DNA of 64,000 nt from NCBI RefSeq assembly GCF_900217815.1, contig NZ_OBMT01000006.1:62001-126000 (forward strand), read 5' to 3'. Positions 37,425 to 47,412 of this stretch are shown here, one piece after another. Made by a program: the position numbers and the translations under genes. The notes under the pieces were generated by a model, which was not told the origin of the DNA, searched no databases, and saw only the letters and a list, made by a program, of their open reading frames with translations. The stretch is from Rhodobacter maris (GTDB lineage: Bacteria > Pseudomonadota > Alphaproteobacteria > Rhodobacterales > Rhodobacteraceae). Each line of letters begins with the position of its first letter. The stretch's first letter is position 1.

Positions 37425-37469
37425 CGAAAGGGGCGCGGCCGTTACCGGATCGCGCCCCTTTCGTATTTT
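37425..37469. terminator. Bidirectional terminator between mop and modD
   Basis: A 13-bp perfect stem (CGAAAGGGGCGCG / CGCGCCCCTTTCG) with a 13-nt loop followed by TATTTT serves the convergent mop and modABCD units. Confidence 0.9.
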
Positions 37470-37481
37470 GCATTCAAGGGG

Positions 37482-38321
37482 TTACGCCGGGGCGATATGC
37501 ACTTTCACATCGCGGGGCGGCGCCCAGAACGGCGCGGAGGTAACAAGGATCTGCGCGCCCGTTGCAGCATATTCAGCGGCGTTTTTTGCGTTCACCCCGC
37601 CTGCCGCCGCCACCTTGCCGGGCCAGCGGGGGCCGAGGGCTTCGACCACGGCGGCCACCTCGGCGGGGGGGAATTTCTCAAGCTGCAGCACTTCGGCGCC
37701 GGCCTCGGCGGCGGCCAGTGCCTCGTCGCGGCTTCCCACCTCCACCACCACGCGCCGCTCGGGGCAGGTGGTGCGGAGCCGGGCGATCTGGTGCGCCAAT
37801 GCCTCTGCACCGCCAAAGGCGCGATGTTCGGAAAAGAGCAGCACCGTATCGGAAAGCCCGGCGCGGTGGACCGTGGCGCCGCCCGCACAGACCGCCTTGG
37901 CCGAGAGCGCACGCGTGCCCGGCACCGCCTTGCGGGTGCAGGCGACCGAAATGGACGGCGCCACGGCCTCGGCCGCGGCGACGATTTCGGCGGCGGATGA
38001 GGCGATCCCCGAGGCCCATTCGATCAGCACCTGCGCCACTTTCCAGCCTGCGAGCAGGGCCTCTGCCTGACCGCGGCCGAAAAGCAGCATCTCGCCTTCG
38101 GGGACGGTCTTGCCCGAGGGGCAGGCCAGCCAGGCCTCGGCGCCCAGCAGCTGCAGCACCCGCACCGCTTCCTCGGAGCAGGCGACGGTCATCGGCGCGC
38201 GCGCCCGCATCGTGATCTCGCCCGCCTCGAGCCCGATGCCGAGCGCGCGGGTGGTCAGATCGCCCATCGGCACATCTTCGCGGATCAGCGCCATGAGCGC
38301 CTGGTCGTCAATCAGGAACAT
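37482..38321 (-). CDS. modD: ModD, quinolinate phosphoribosyltransferase-like
   Basis: 279-residue NadC-like ModD protein of molybdate transport operons. It shows the QPRTase fold with basic CTRKAVPGTRALSAKAVCAGG and the phosphate region VNAKNAAEYAATGA. The reaction is not established; it is not needed for transport. It overlaps modC by 14 bp and is the last gene of the minus-strand operon modABCD. Confidence 0.92.
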   Translation of the reverse strand: MFLIDDQALMALIREDVPMGDLTTRALGIGLEAGEITMRARAPMTVACSEEAVRVLQLLGAEAWLACPSGKTVPEGEMLLFGRGQAEALLAGWKVAQVLIEWASGIASSAAEIVAAAEAVAPSISVACTRKAVPGTRALSAKAVCAGGATVHRAGLSDTVLLFSEHRAFGGAEALAHQIARLRTTCPERRVVVEVGSRDEALAAAEAGAEVLQLEKFPPAEVAAVVEALGPRWPGKVAAAGGVNAKNAAEYAATGAQILVTSAPFWAPPRDVKVHIAPA

Positions 38322-39438
38322 CCGTCATCTTCCTTTCCGGGGCGGTTTCCGCGGGGCGACCACGACCGGCAAGCGCGGTGGCCTTGAGCCGCGCGACGAT
38401 CCGGTCGCCCGGGGCGAAACCGAGCCTGTCCCAGGACTTACGCGACACCCGCGAGAGCAGCAAGGCGCCATTGCCCGCGGGGCCAAGCGCGAGCCGCACC
38501 GTGGTCAGATGGCCGTCCGGGTCGGGGGCGGCATCAAGGATGGTGGCGGGAAGCGCGTTCAGGATCGTGGTGTCGAGCGGCGCGCGCCGCCCAAGGCTGA
38601 CATCCGAGGCCGGGATGCGCAGCCGCCGCCGCGTGCCCGCTGGCCCGAGCGCACCGGGCACAGTGATCACGCCGCCGGGCACGGCGATCTCGCTCAGCCC
38701 ATAGGCCGGATCGACCGCGATCACCTCGCCCTCGATCACCGCGGCGAGGTCCGGGCGGTGGATGAGCGGCAGCGACGGGTCGGCGAGCAACTGGGCGAGG
38801 GGGCCCTCGGCGCGGACTTTTCCCGCTTCCATCAGCACGAGGCGGTCGGCGAGCCGCTCGACCTCGGAAATGTCGTGGCTGACAAAGAGGATCGGCATTT
38901 CGAGCGTGGCATGGAGCCGCTCCAGATAGGGCAGGATCTCCTCGCGCGAGATCCGGTCGAGCGCGGAGAGGGGCTCGTCCATCAGCAGCAGTTCGGGTTG
39001 CGACAGGAGCGCCCGGCCGATCGCCACACGCTGCCGCTCGCCGCCTGAAAGCGCCGCGGTAGGGCGGGAAAAGAGCGCCTCGATGCCCAGCAGACCCACC
39101 ACTTCCGCCTCGCCGATGCGCAGCGGGCCACGCGCCCGTTTCATCCCGTAGCGGAGGTTCTCGCGCACGCTCAGATGCGCAAAAAGGCTTGCTTCCTGAA
39201 ACACATAGCCCACGGCGCGGCGATGCGGCGGAGTGATCTTGCGCCCCTCCTGCCAGATCTGCCCGTTCACCTCGAGCCGCCCGCCGGGGAGCCGCGTCAG
39301 CCCTGCCATGCAGCGCAGCACTGAGGTCTTGCCGCAGCCCGACGGGCCGAAAAGCGCGGTCACGCCGCGGCCGGGCGCCTCGAACGCGACATCAAGATCG
39401 AAACTGCCGAGACGCCCGGCAAAGCGTGCCGAGATCAT
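38308..39438 (-). CDS. modC: ModC, molybdate ABC transporter ATPase
   Basis: 376-residue ATPase. Walker A is [10 protein letters not shown], the signature [16 protein letters not shown] and Walker B LLLMDEP. The C-terminal third is the Mop/TOBE regulatory domain ([33 protein letters not shown]) that senses molybdate. A 4-bp ATGA overlap with modB shows coupling. Confidence 0.97.
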   Translation of the reverse strand: MISARFAGRLGSFDLDVAFEAPGRGVTALFGPSGCGKTSVLRCMAGLTRLPGGRLEVNGQIWQEGRKITPPHRRAVGYVFQEASLFAHLSVRENLRYGMKRARGPLRIGEAEVVGLLGIEALFSRPTAALSGGERQRVAIGRALLSQPELLLMDEPLSALDRISREEILPYLERLHATLEMPILFVSHDISEVERLADRLVLMEAGKVRAEGPLAQLLADPSLPLIHRPDLAAVIEGEVIAVDPAYGLSEIAVPGGVITVPGALGPAGTRRRLRIPASDVSLGRRAPLDTTILNALPATILDAAPDPDGHLTTVRLALGPAGNGALLLSRVSRKSWDRLGFAPGDRIVARLKATALAGRGRPAETAPERKMTDVPD

Positions 39439-40130
39439 CGCCGCGCATCTCCGCGCGCTTCTCCGAAGCGCCGCTCAATCAGCATCATCGCGAGGATGAC
39501 CGAGAAGGAAAGCACCAGCATGCCGCCCGCCAGCACATGCGCCTTGCCCCATTCGAGGTTCTCGACATAGTCGAAGATCGTCACCGAAAGCACCTTGGTC
39601 TTGCCCGGGATCGCGCCGCCGATCATCAGCACGACGCCGAATTCGCCGACTGTATGCGCGAAGCCCAGAATCGCCCCGGTCGAGAGCCCCGGTGCGGCAA
39701 GCGGCAGGGCGACAGAGCGGAAGGCATCGAAGGGCGAGGCGCGCAGCGTTGCGGCGACTTCCATCGGTCGCGCGCCCATCGCCGCGAAACTGTTGCGGAT
39801 CGGGTTCACCACGAAGGGCAGGGAATAGATCACCGAGCCCAGAACGAGCCCGGCGAAGGTGAAGGAGAGCTTGTGGCCCAGAAGTGCGGTGAGAGGCGAC
39901 TCCGGCCCCATCGCGATCAGCAGATAAAAGCCCAGCACCGTGGGCGGCAGCACGATCGGCAACGAGATGATCGCGCCGACCGCTTCCTTCCACAGCCCGC
40001 CGGGCTGCGCGAGCCACCACGCGAGAGGCGTGCCGATCAGCAGCAGGACCACGGTGGTCACGCTCGCAAGCTTGAGCGTCAGCACCAGCGTCTCGAGCAT
40101 CGCCGGATCGTGGAGGCTCGCAAGACTCAT
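39435..40130 (-). CDS. modB: ModB, molybdate ABC transporter permease
   Basis: 231-residue permease with five hydrophobic segments. The EAA-like loop [25 protein letters not shown] contacts ModC. It follows modA by 3 bp and overlaps modC by 4 bp. Confidence 0.97.
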   Translation of the reverse strand: MSLASLHDPAMLETLVLTLKLASVTTVVLLLIGTPLAWWLAQPGGLWKEAVGAIISLPIVLPPTVLGFYLLIAMGPESPLTALLGHKLSFTFAGLVLGSVIYSLPFVVNPIRNSFAAMGARPMEVAATLRASPFDAFRSVALPLAAPGLSTGAILGFAHTVGEFGVVLMIGGAIPGKTKVLSVTIFDYVENLEWGKAHVLAGGMLVLSFSVILAMMLIERRFGEARGDARR

Positions 40131-40133
40131 CCG

Positions 40134-40880
40134 TTATTCCTCGGTTTCATAGCCATATTTCTGGATGATCGCGACAGCTTCCGGAGATTTCAGGAAGTCG
40201 AGAAATGCCTTCGCCGCCGGATCTTCCGCGCCCGGCTTGAGCAGGACGGCGTTCTGCGCGATCGGCGCATAAAGATCCTGCGGCACCATCCATTCCGACC
40301 CCGTCTTGTCGTCGATCACTTGCGAATAGGCCACAAAGCCGATCGGCGCATTGCCGGTGGCGGTGAACTGATAGGCCTGGGCAATACTTTTGCCGGTAAT
40401 GATTTTCGGCGCAAGGGCATCGGTCAGCCCGAGCTTTTCGATCACTTCCATCGCCGCCGCGCCATAAGGCGCCGAGGCCGGATCGGCAATCGCCACATGC
40501 TCCGGGTCGGCCTTCAACGCGGCGTCAGTGCCGTCGATGGCCTTCGGATCGGCGCTCCAGAGCACGAGCTTGCCGCGCGCATAGGTGAAGTTCGTGCCCG
40601 CGACCCCGAACCCGTCCTCGACCGCTTTCGTCGGGCGTTTGGCATCGGCGGAGAGGAACACCTCAAAGGGCGCGCCCTGCGTGATCTGGGTGTAGAACTG
40701 GCCCGAGGGACCGAAACTGAGCGTCACCGTATCGCCGGTTTTCTCGGTGAAGAGCGCGGCGATTTCCTGCGCGGGCTTGGTGAAGTTCGCGGCGACCGCG
40801 GCAATCACTTCCTCCGCGGCGGCGGGGGTGGCGAGCGCGGCCGAGGCGGCAAGCGCGAGGGTCAGGCGGAGGGAGGTCAT
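40134..40880 (-). CDS. modA: ModA, molybdate-binding protein
   Basis: 248-residue periplasmic binding protein with a Sec signal (MTSLRLTLALAASAALATPAAA) cleaved before EEVIAAVAANF. The ligand-binding loop SFGPSGQFYTQITQGAPF and the DPASAPYGAAA segment match ModA. The longer open frame upstream covers the Mo-box and is not coding. First gene of modABCD, with the Mo-box about 40 bp upstream. Confidence 0.97.
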   Translation of the reverse strand: MTSLRLTLALAASAALATPAAAEEVIAAVAANFTKPAQEIAALFTEKTGDTVTLSFGPSGQFYTQITQGAPFEVFLSADAKRPTKAVEDGFGVAGTNFTYARGKLVLWSADPKAIDGTDAALKADPEHVAIADPASAPYGAAAMEVIEKLGLTDALAPKIITGKSIAQAYQFTATGNAPIGFVAYSQVIDDKTGSEWMVPQDLYAPIAQNAVLLKPGAEDPAAKAFLDFLKSPEAVAIIQKYGYETEE

Positions 40881-40919
40881 CGGCAGTCCTTTCGTTTTTC
40901 GGGAAAACCCGGGTGCAGT

Positions 40920-40944
40920 CGCTATATATACGAACCTCATAGCG
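40920..40944. promoter_or_regulatory. Mo-box (ModE-type operator)
   Basis: An imperfect palindrome of half-sites CGCTATATA and (reverse) CGCTATGAG, close to the CGCTATATA-N-TATAGCG Mo-box. It lies between divergent modA and the modE-type gene, about 40 bp from modA, and probably represses both in the presence of molybdate. Confidence 0.82.
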
Positions 40945-41110
40945 GTGGCGAGAGCGACCCGGCAACCGCTGCCCCGGAAAGGGCCTCCGGGCTGCGACCA
41001 CTTGGCGGTGACGGAAGGGTAACACTGTGCGGAACGCGGGCGGATTTGCGTAAACTGCCCGGAAAACGGGCAGCTTGAGAAGCCCGCGGGCGCGTTTGCG
41101 GCGAGTCGTC

Positions 41111-41145
41111 GTGGCGTCCGGGGTGGCATCCGGGGTGGCATCCGG
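41111..41145 (+). repeat. Three tandem 12-bp units ahead of modE
   Basis: Units GTGGCGTCCGGG, GTGGCATCCGGG and GTGGCATCCGG run head to tail, about 40 bp before the modE ATG. They could be read in the open frame upstream of modE, but there is no ribosome site for it, so they are more likely leader sequence. Confidence 0.7.
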
Positions 41146-41185
41146 TCGCGCTCTGGCGCAGGGTGGGCAAAACGGAGGTCGGCAG

Positions 41186-41968
41186 ATGAGCGACGGGTTG
41201 AAGAGTGCATTGATCCTTGAGCGCACGGGCGCGCGGATGGGGGCGGAACGGGTGGCGCTGCTCGCGGCGATCGGGCGCACGGGCTCAATCTCGGGCGCCG
41301 CGCGCGAGGTCGGGCTGAGCTACAAGGCGGCCTGGGACGGGGTGCAGGCGATGAACAACCTGTTTGCGAGCCCTTTGGTGAGCGCGGCGCCGGGCGGGCG
41401 TGCGGGGGGCGGCGCGGTGCTGACCGAGGCGGGTGAGAAGGTGATTGCCGCCTATGGCGCGATCGAGGAGGGGCTCGCCAAGCTCATGGCCTCGCTCGAG
41501 GCGCGGCTCGACCTGCCCGCCACCGAGGTTCTGCGCGGGCTGAGCCTGCGCACCTCGGCGCGCAATCTCTGGGCGTGCCGGGTGACCGAGCTCAACGCCG
41601 ATGCCGTGAGCGCCTCGGTGCGGCTTGAACTGGGCGAGGGGCAGCAGCTCACCTCGGTGATCACCGCGCGCTCGGCCGCCGAGTTGGGGCTTGTGCCCGG
41701 CAGCGAGGTTCTGGCGCTGGTGAAATCGAATTTCGTCATGCTCACCCGCGACGAGGCGCCGCGACTCTCGATCCGCAACCGTCTGACGGGCGTGGTGATG
41801 GAGCGGATCGACGGCGATCTGGGCGCGGAAGCGGTGCTCGATCTGGGGGGCGGCAAAACGCTCACTGCGAGCATCACCCGCGAGAGCGCCGAGGGGCTGG
41901 CGCTTGCGCCAGGAGAGCGGGTCACCGCGCTCGTCAAATCGAGCCATGTGATCCTTGCTCTGCCGTGA
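41186..41968 (+). CDS. modE: ModE-type molybdate regulator (MopA/MopB-like)
   Basis: 260-residue regulator. The N-terminal winged HTH (AAIGRTGSISGAAREVGLSYKAAWD) is ModE-like, followed by two TOBE/Mop domains (LRTSARNLWACRVTELNAD and LRIRNR-type SIRNRLTGVVMERIDGD). It binds molybdate and the Mo-box upstream of modA. In R. capsulatus two such proteins, MopA and MopB, exist; which one this corresponds to cannot be told. The ribosome site is GGAGGTCGGCAG. It is divergent from modABCD. Confidence 0.93.
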   Translation: MSDGLKSALILERTGARMGAERVALLAAIGRTGSISGAAREVGLSYKAAWDGVQAMNNLFASPLVSAAPGGRAGGGAVLTEAGEKVIAAYGAIEEGLAKLMASLEARLDLPATEVLRGLSLRTSARNLWACRVTELNADAVSASVRLELGEGQQLTSVITARSAAELGLVPGSEVLALVKSNFVMLTRDEAPRLSIRNRLTGVVMERIDGDLGAEAVLDLGGGKTLTASITRESAEGLALAPGERVTALVKSSHVILALP

Positions 41969-42139
41969 CGGGCGATCGCGCAGGAAAACGTGCTGCCCCG
42001 CCGCTTGCAGGCGCAACGGCTTCCCGAAGTTCACCCAAAGGCGGGACGGCGGTTTTTCAAGGCTTTTCAAGCGATTTTCTTCGTGCTCTCACAGGGCAAA
42101 GGTCGGGATTCCCGGCCCCGATCAGACCGGAGACATGCC

Positions 42140-43114
42140 ATGACACGCATTTATGACGACAATTCGCTCTCCATCGGCCGCACGCCGCTCGTGAAGCTCT
42201 CGCGCCTCGGCGCGGGGCTCGGCGCAACGGTTCTGGCCAAGATCGAGGGCCGCAACCCGGCCTATTCTGTCAAATGCCGGATCGGTTCGGCGATGATCTG
42301 GGATGCCGAGGAAAAGGGGCTGCTCACGCCCGGGCGCGAGATCGTCGAGCCCACCTCGGGGAACACGGGGATCGCGCTTGCGGCGGTGGCAGCGGCGCGC
42401 GGCATTCCGATCACGCTGACCATGCCCGAGACGATGAGCCTTGAACGGCGCAAGCTGCTTCTGGCCTATGGCGCAAAACTCGTGCTCACCGAGGGGGCGA
42501 AGGGGATGGCGGGAGCGATCGCCAAGGCCGAGGAAATTGCGGCGTCGGACCCGAAATATCTGCTGCTTCAACAATTCCAGAACCCCGCGAACCCGGCGAT
42601 CCACGAACGCACCACGGGGCCGGAGATCTGGGAGGATACCGAGGGTGAGCTGGACATTTTCGTGGCGGGCGTCGGCACCGGCGGCACGATTACCGGCACC
42701 ACGCGCTTTTTGAAGGCCAAGGCGCCCGGCCGCATCACTTCGGTTGCGGTCGAGCCCGCGGCAAGCCCGGTGCTCAGCCAGGCGCGGGCGGGCGAAGTGC
42801 TCAAGCCCGGGCCGCACAAGATCCAGGGGATCGGCGCGGGCTTCGTGCCCGGCGTGCTCGACCTCGCGCTGATCGATGCGATCGAGACCGTGACGAACGA
42901 GGAAGCGATGGAGGTCGCGCTGCGGCTCGCCCGCGAGGAGGGGATCCTCTCGGGCATCTCCTGCGGCGCGGCGGTGGCGGTGGCGCTGCGGCTCGCCGCC
43001 CGGACCGAGAACGCGGGCAAGCGGATCGTGGTGATCCTGCCCGACTCGGGCGAGCGCTATCTTTCTTCGGCGCTGTTCGAGGGCGTGTTCGACGGGGCGG
43101 GGACGCCCGCCTGA
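42140..43114 (+). CDS. cysK: CysK, O-acetylserine sulfhydrylase
   Basis: 324-residue PLP enzyme that makes cysteine from O-acetylserine and sulfide. PLP Lys motif [17 protein letters not shown], substrate loop [11 protein letters not shown], phosphate-binding [11 protein letters not shown] and C-terminal [10 protein letters not shown] are present. It lies 171 bp after modE and ends at a strong terminator. Placement at the edge of the nif cluster suggests a supply of cysteine for NifS, but cysK is also a normal housekeeping gene. Confidence 0.95.
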   Translation: MTRIYDDNSLSIGRTPLVKLSRLGAGLGATVLAKIEGRNPAYSVKCRIGSAMIWDAEEKGLLTPGREIVEPTSGNTGIALAAVAAARGIPITLTMPETMSLERRKLLLAYGAKLVLTEGAKGMAGAIAKAEEIAASDPKYLLLQQFQNPANPAIHERTTGPEIWEDTEGELDIFVAGVGTGGTITGTTRFLKAKAPGRITSVAVEPAASPVLSQARAGEVLKPGPHKIQGIGAGFVPGVLDLALIDAIETVTNEEAMEVALRLAREEGILSGISCGAAVAVALRLAARTENAGKRIVVILPDSGERYLSSALFEGVFDGAGTPA

Positions 43115-43134
43115 GGCGCCATCAGCCAAGCCTG

Positions 43135-43166
43135 CGCCGCCCGTTTTGCCGGGCGGCGTTGCTTTT
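43135..43166. terminator. Terminator between cysK and the RTX gene
   Basis: A 9-bp stem (CGCCGCCCG / CGGGCGGCG) followed by TTGCTTTT, directly before the end of the convergent protease gene. Confidence 0.85.
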
Positions 43167-43172
43167 GCGCGT

Positions 43173-45725
43173 TCAGAACAGGAAATCCTGACTGTCGAGC
43201 GTGCCAGCCATGACATGGAAGAGCGTGATCGTCAGATCCTCGAAGCTCAGCACGGCATTCGTGCCCTGCTGCGACAGATGCCCCCCCAGATCGGCCCAGC
43301 TCGCAAGTCCGGCGATGCCGCTCAGGTCGATCACATCGGAGCCTGCGTGGAAGTCGCGGATCAAGTCAGCCCCGTCGCCCGCAAGGAAGACGAAAGTATC
43401 TGCGCCACCGCCGCCCCAGAGCGTGTCATTGCCGGTGCCGCCGATGATCGTGTCGGCGCCCGCGCGCGCGGCGATGAAATCATCCCCTGCATCGCCCCAG
43501 ATCTGATCGTTGCCGTTGCCCGCAAGCACACGGTCATTGCCCGAGCCGCCGTGGACCGTATCGGCATTCGCGGCTGTGTCCCCGCTGACAATGTAACGGT
43601 CGTCGCCCGCGCCGAGCGAAACCAGATCGTTGCCGCCGCCATCGGTGGTGTAATCGCCGCTGTCGCCGCCGGTGATCGTGTCGTCGCCCGCCCCGGCATA
43701 GAGGTTGCAGCCAGCATGCGACGCGGTCAGCCGGTCGTTGCCAGCGCCGCCGTCGAGCGTGTCATGCCCGCCGAGGCTGGTGAGCACCTCGTCGCCTGCG
43801 CCGCCGCGCACCCGGTCGTTGCCCGCATCGAGCGTATCGGTGAACCAGTCGTTGCCATCGCCCAGAGTGATGTCATCATCGCCCGCGCCACCGCTTGCGG
43901 TGTCATCGCCCGCGCCGGTCGAGATCTTGTCGCTCCCTTCGTCGCCATAAACGAGATCATCGCCCGCCGAGGTCTGGATCGTGTCATTGCCCGCGCCGCC
44001 AGTCACCGTGTCGCCCGTGCCGATGGCATCGCCCGTGCCTCTGTAGCGGTCGTTTCCGGCGCCGAGTGCGACGAGATCGTGCCCGCCCGCATCGAACACC
44101 AGATCGGTGCCCGCGCCGCCGGTCATCGTGTCGTCGCCCCGCCCGCCATTCAGATTTGAACCGTCGTCGCTTGCGACGAGGCTGTCGTTGCCGTCACCGC
44201 CATTCAGCCGGTCACGGCCGCCAAGGCTCTCCAGCACATCGTCTCCCGCGCCGCCCCACACCACATCAACCTCGTTCGCGGGGCTGTCGATAAAATGATC
44301 GTTGCCGTCGCCAAGCCGGATCTTGTCGGTGCCGGTGCCGCCGATGACGCTGTCATCCCCCGCGCCGGCAGATATCGTGTCATCCCCGCTGCCGCCCGTG
44401 ATGCTGTCGGCGCCGGAGCTACCGGTGATCTTCCGGTTGTCGTTGCTGCCCGGGCCGACGGCGGGTGTGGTGAGGGCCGCGGGGGCGTCCTTGGCGGCGC
44501 CCGGCCCGCTGACCAGCACGAACTGGGACGCCTCGAGCCCCACGAGGGTGGCGCCAGTGATCAGGAGCGCGCCCTCTGCCGTCGCGAGTGTCACACCGAG
44601 GCTCGATTGTGCCATCAGCGCGGTGACGGCGCTCCAGCTCGTCAGCGCGGAGATCTGTGACAGGTCGATACGATCGTCACTGCTGAAATCGGTAATCTCG
44701 TCGGTGCCGAAGCCGGCGCTGAAGAGGAAAGTGTCGGCCCCGGTGCCCCCGGTCAGCGTGTCATTGCCCGCGCCACCGGTGAGCCGGTCGTCGCCCGCAC
44801 CCCCCGACACATGGTCATTGCCGGCGCCCGCATCGATCGCATTGGCCGCGTCATTCCCGGTGAGCGTGTCGTTGCCCGCGCCGGTGCGAAGATTTTCGAT
44901 CAGCGTATCGGCGGAAATGATCATGTTGCCGATGCGCCCAAAAACGTCGGAGATCGCGCCCGGGGTCAGGTCGATGCGCGCGGCATCTGTGCGGTTGGCA
45001 AAATCGACTGTATCGGTGCCGGAGCTGTCGACTAGGGTGAAGGAGACGGAGCGGTTGATCGTTGTCGCGCCAAGGTAGTCGAGCGCGCCGCCCGCGGTGG
45101 AGCCCAGGCCGTAGGTGGTGTCGCCTGCGTGGCTGGCATGCGTGCCGTAGAGGCTGCGCACCGCGGCGATGTCGAAGCTCATGGGGGTGAGCACATAGGC
45201 ATAGGAGGCGTTGGTGTTCGGGTTCTGCGCCTGCGTGAAATAGGACATCACCGAAGTCTGCCAGCTGTCGTTGGCGTAAAGCGCGTCCTGGGCGAAGCTG
45301 GCGGAGCCATCGTAATCGCCGGTATGGCCGAGCCCGAGCGCATGGCCGATTTCATGCAGATAGGTCTGATAGCCGTAACTGCCGATGGAACTGCCGTATT
45401 TCGTCGTCCATGCGGCACCGATGGTCACTGTGGCCGCTGCCAGCACCTCTCCGCTCCAGATGACCGAGGTATAGGCGCCCGATCCGGTGTTCTGGAACCG
45501 GATCTGGCCGGTCCCCGCGGTCTCAACGAAGGTGATGCCGGTGACCTCGCTCCATTCATGAAACGCGGCGGCGATCAAAGCCTTCTCCTCCGCGCTGAGG
45601 CTGGCGGCGACCGAATAGCGCACGCTGTGCGTGCCGGTGATCTCCCAGGCGGCACGATGCCCGCCCCAGTAGCCCTGGGTGAGCTGCCAGGTTGCCTGCT
45701 CGGCAGTGTAGATCGGAAGAGGCAT
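43173..45725 (-). CDS. Serralysin-like RTX metalloprotease
   Basis: 850 residues. The start at 45725 has AGGAG ahead. The catalytic domain has LHEIGHALGLGHTGDYD (HExxHxxGxxH zinc site) and the Met-turn SVMSYF near residue 190. More than twenty GGxGxDxx RTX nonapeptides follow in blocks (about 280-340 and 430-800), which bind Ca2+. The C-terminal signal ends GTLDSQDFLF, as in type I secreted serralysins. There is no N-terminal signal. No type I ABC/HlyD genes are adjacent, so export must rely on loci elsewhere. Confidence 0.93.
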   Translation of the reverse strand: MPLPIYTAEQATWQLTQGYWGGHRAAWEITGTHSVRYSVAASLSAEEKALIAAAFHEWSEVTGITFVETAGTGQIRFQNTGSGAYTSVIWSGEVLAAATVTIGAAWTTKYGSSIGSYGYQTYLHEIGHALGLGHTGDYDGSASFAQDALYANDSWQTSVMSYFTQAQNPNTNASYAYVLTPMSFDIAAVRSLYGTHASHAGDTTYGLGSTAGGALDYLGATTINRSVSFTLVDSSGTDTVDFANRTDAARIDLTPGAISDVFGRIGNMIISADTLIENLRTGAGNDTLTGNDAANAIDAGAGNDHVSGGAGDDRLTGGAGNDTLTGGTGADTFLFSAGFGTDEITDFSSDDRIDLSQISALTSWSAVTALMAQSSLGVTLATAEGALLITGATLVGLEASQFVLVSGPGAAKDAPAALTTPAVGPGSNDNRKITGSSGADSITGGSGDDTISAGAGDDSVIGGTGTDKIRLGDGNDHFIDSPANEVDVVWGGAGDDVLESLGGRDRLNGGDGNDSLVASDDGSNLNGGRGDDTMTGGAGTDLVFDAGGHDLVALGAGNDRYRGTGDAIGTGDTVTGGAGNDTIQTSAGDDLVYGDEGSDKISTGAGDDTASGGAGDDDITLGDGNDWFTDTLDAGNDRVRGGAGDEVLTSLGGHDTLDGGAGNDRLTASHAGCNLYAGAGDDTITGGDSGDYTTDGGGNDLVSLGAGDDRYIVSGDTAANADTVHGGSGNDRVLAGNGNDQIWGDAGDDFIAARAGADTIIGGTGNDTLWGGGGADTFVFLAGDGADLIRDFHAGSDVIDLSGIAGLASWADLGGHLSQQGTNAVLSFEDLTITLFHVMAGTLDSQDFLF

Positions 45726-45743
45726 GGCCGGTCTCCTGAGCAC

Positions 45744-46561
45744 AAGACAAGAGGCGTTCTGCCTTCAGGAAGGGCACCCGGCGGAGGCCGGAACACGATG
45801 AGAGGAAACAGAAAATAAGGCGTCCGATTGTCGGTGGCGCCAGTCTCTGGAAATAAGGTTACGCGCCTTGTATTGATCTGGCAATAAAATATTCGGCGCA
45901 AATTTTCATATTATGCCCCGGTCGTGGAGGGTATAAAATGAGCCGCGAAAATTTTAGCAAAGCGGAGCCGGGCGGTGCGATGACGCATCGAGCCGAGGCA
46001 AACGGCGCGCCGGACTCAGGGGAGGGCAGATGCGCCGGGGGCGAGAGCGCGGCCCTGCCCGCGGGCCCTTTGCCCAGCGAGAGCATGGCCCCTGCAATCT
46101 TGGAAAAAGTCCGTCAAAATAGGTCGGAGTTCCTTCGCTGGAGGGTAAATCTTGGTCGGATTTCGGTGTGCCGGGAAATGTGTTCCGGGTTTGTTCCGCG
46201 TTGAAATCGCCCCTGGGTTGTATTTGTTGCGGATAGTCACCGTGATTTTGTCGCGGGTTTGCCCTCTCTTCCGCCCCTTCAATTTCTCGGGATCACCGTT
46301 TCTGCGCCGCCCAATGGCGGATCAGCCGGATTTCAAGGACTTGGCATGAAAATTCGTGCAGCATATGTCAGTCTTTCCATGATTTTTCGCCCGGTCGTGA
46401 TTATAATTCTCAAGGCACTGTGTCTGTAAATACGGGCAGAATTTAATTGGGCGTATTGCTGTGGGGATCTTTTTGGGAGGGCTCTCTTCCATAATATTAT
46501 GCAGCTTCAAATTATTATTAAAAGCGGAAAAGAGAGTTTTCGCGGTCCGGCGGGAGAGGGG
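45744..46561. other. 818-bp region with no supported gene
   Basis: The interval between the protease start and the TetR gene has only short open frames (the longest about 88 codons at 45938) with no ribosome site and no recognisable protein. The part from about 46130 to 46510 is visibly richer in A+T than the rest of the window. It probably holds the protease promoter; nothing else can be assigned. Confidence 0.6.
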
Positions 46562-47200
46562 TCAACTCGCCCTGCAGCGCAGCGCGACCAGAAAGCGCGG
46601 CAGAAGCTTTTCCCCCGCCGCGGCGAGCCCGAACGCCTGGCCCGAGCGGTGCCATTCGCCGATCAGCCCGTTGATCATCGCCATCTGCGAGACCGCCGCC
46701 TGTTCCGGCGTCAGATCCGGGGCAAGTTGCCCCGCCGTGCGTGCCTGGGTCATCAGTTGCACGAGAACGCCGTAAACATGGCCGTTGTGGCGCTCCCGCC
46801 AGGGTGCGGTCTCGTCGCCCGGCTGGCCGCTGATCAGGATCAGATGCAACCGCTGCTGGATCGGGTCATTCTCGACCATGGCCAGAAATTCGAGGCCGGT
46901 TGCCGCCATGATGCCGAACGGATCCTCGATCGGACCGGCGGCCGCGGCGGCTTCGATCTGGTCGAGCGGCGGCGGCTTGTAGCGCTCGTAGATCGCGTTC
47001 AGAACATCAGTCTTGTCTTTGAAATACCAGTAGAACGCACCACGTGTAGCGCCAGCTTCGCGGGCGATCTGCTCCAGCGTCGTTTGCGCGATTCCGCGCA
47101 CACAAAAGAGCCTTGCCGCCGCATCGAGAATTTTCTCGCGTGTCTGTTCGGCTTCCGCCTTGCTGCGTCTCACCCGCTTTCGCCCCCGCATGTTCCGCAT
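46562..47200 (-). CDS. TetR-family repressor of RND efflux (AcrR/TtgR-like)
   Basis: 212 residues (203 from a second ATG at 47191; the better start is uncertain). The N-terminal HTH is the standard TetR form (TREKILDAAARLFCVRGIAQTTLEQIAREAGATRGAFYWYF, shown in two parts: RGIAQTTLEQIAREAG then ATRGAFYWYF). The C-terminal part is typical of AcrR/TtgR proteins. It is divergent from the RND efflux operon, with a 22-bp palindrome between them. It should repress both. Confidence 0.9.
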   Translation of the reverse strand: MRNMRGRKRVRRSKAEAEQTREKILDAAARLFCVRGIAQTTLEQIAREAGATRGAFYWYFKDKTDVLNAIYERYKPPPLDQIEAAAAAGPIEDPFGIMAATGLEFLAMVENDPIQQRLHLILISGQPGDETAPWRERHNGHVYGVLVQLMTQARTAGQLAPDLTPEQAAVSQMAMINGLIGEWHRSGQAFGLAAAGEKLLPRFLVALRCRAS

Positions 47201-47346
47201 GCCCCCCGCGAGAACCGCCGGGGCTACGTGTCCAGTGTCTCCTCCGGCACGTCCGGGTCAAGCCCGGCGTGCCCGCTCCGCTCCGGTGCCATGGTGCTGC
47301 ATGGCCGCAGCGGGTCTTGCTGCGACAGGGCGGCGCGGATCCCTCT

Positions 47347-47368
47347 TTACATCCATACATGAATGTAA
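47347..47368. promoter_or_regulatory. Palindromic TetR operator
   Basis: A 22-bp near-perfect palindrome with outer arms TTACAT / ATGTAA, like the acrR operator of enterobacteria (TACATnnATGTA). It lies 45 bp upstream of the efflux operon and about 150 bp from the TetR start. Confidence 0.82.
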
Positions 47369-47412
47369 GTAAACCCGGTGCAACGCAACAGGCTCCATGA
47401 CGGGAATCACAT

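Noticed and set aside
43146-44159. Plus-strand open frame of 337 codons with Val/Ala-rich repeats
   Set aside because: The repeats are the reverse complement of the RTX nonapeptides; no ribosome site.
45938-46204. 88-codon frame upstream of the RTX protease
   Set aside because: No convincing ribosome site and mixed composition; not supported as a gene.
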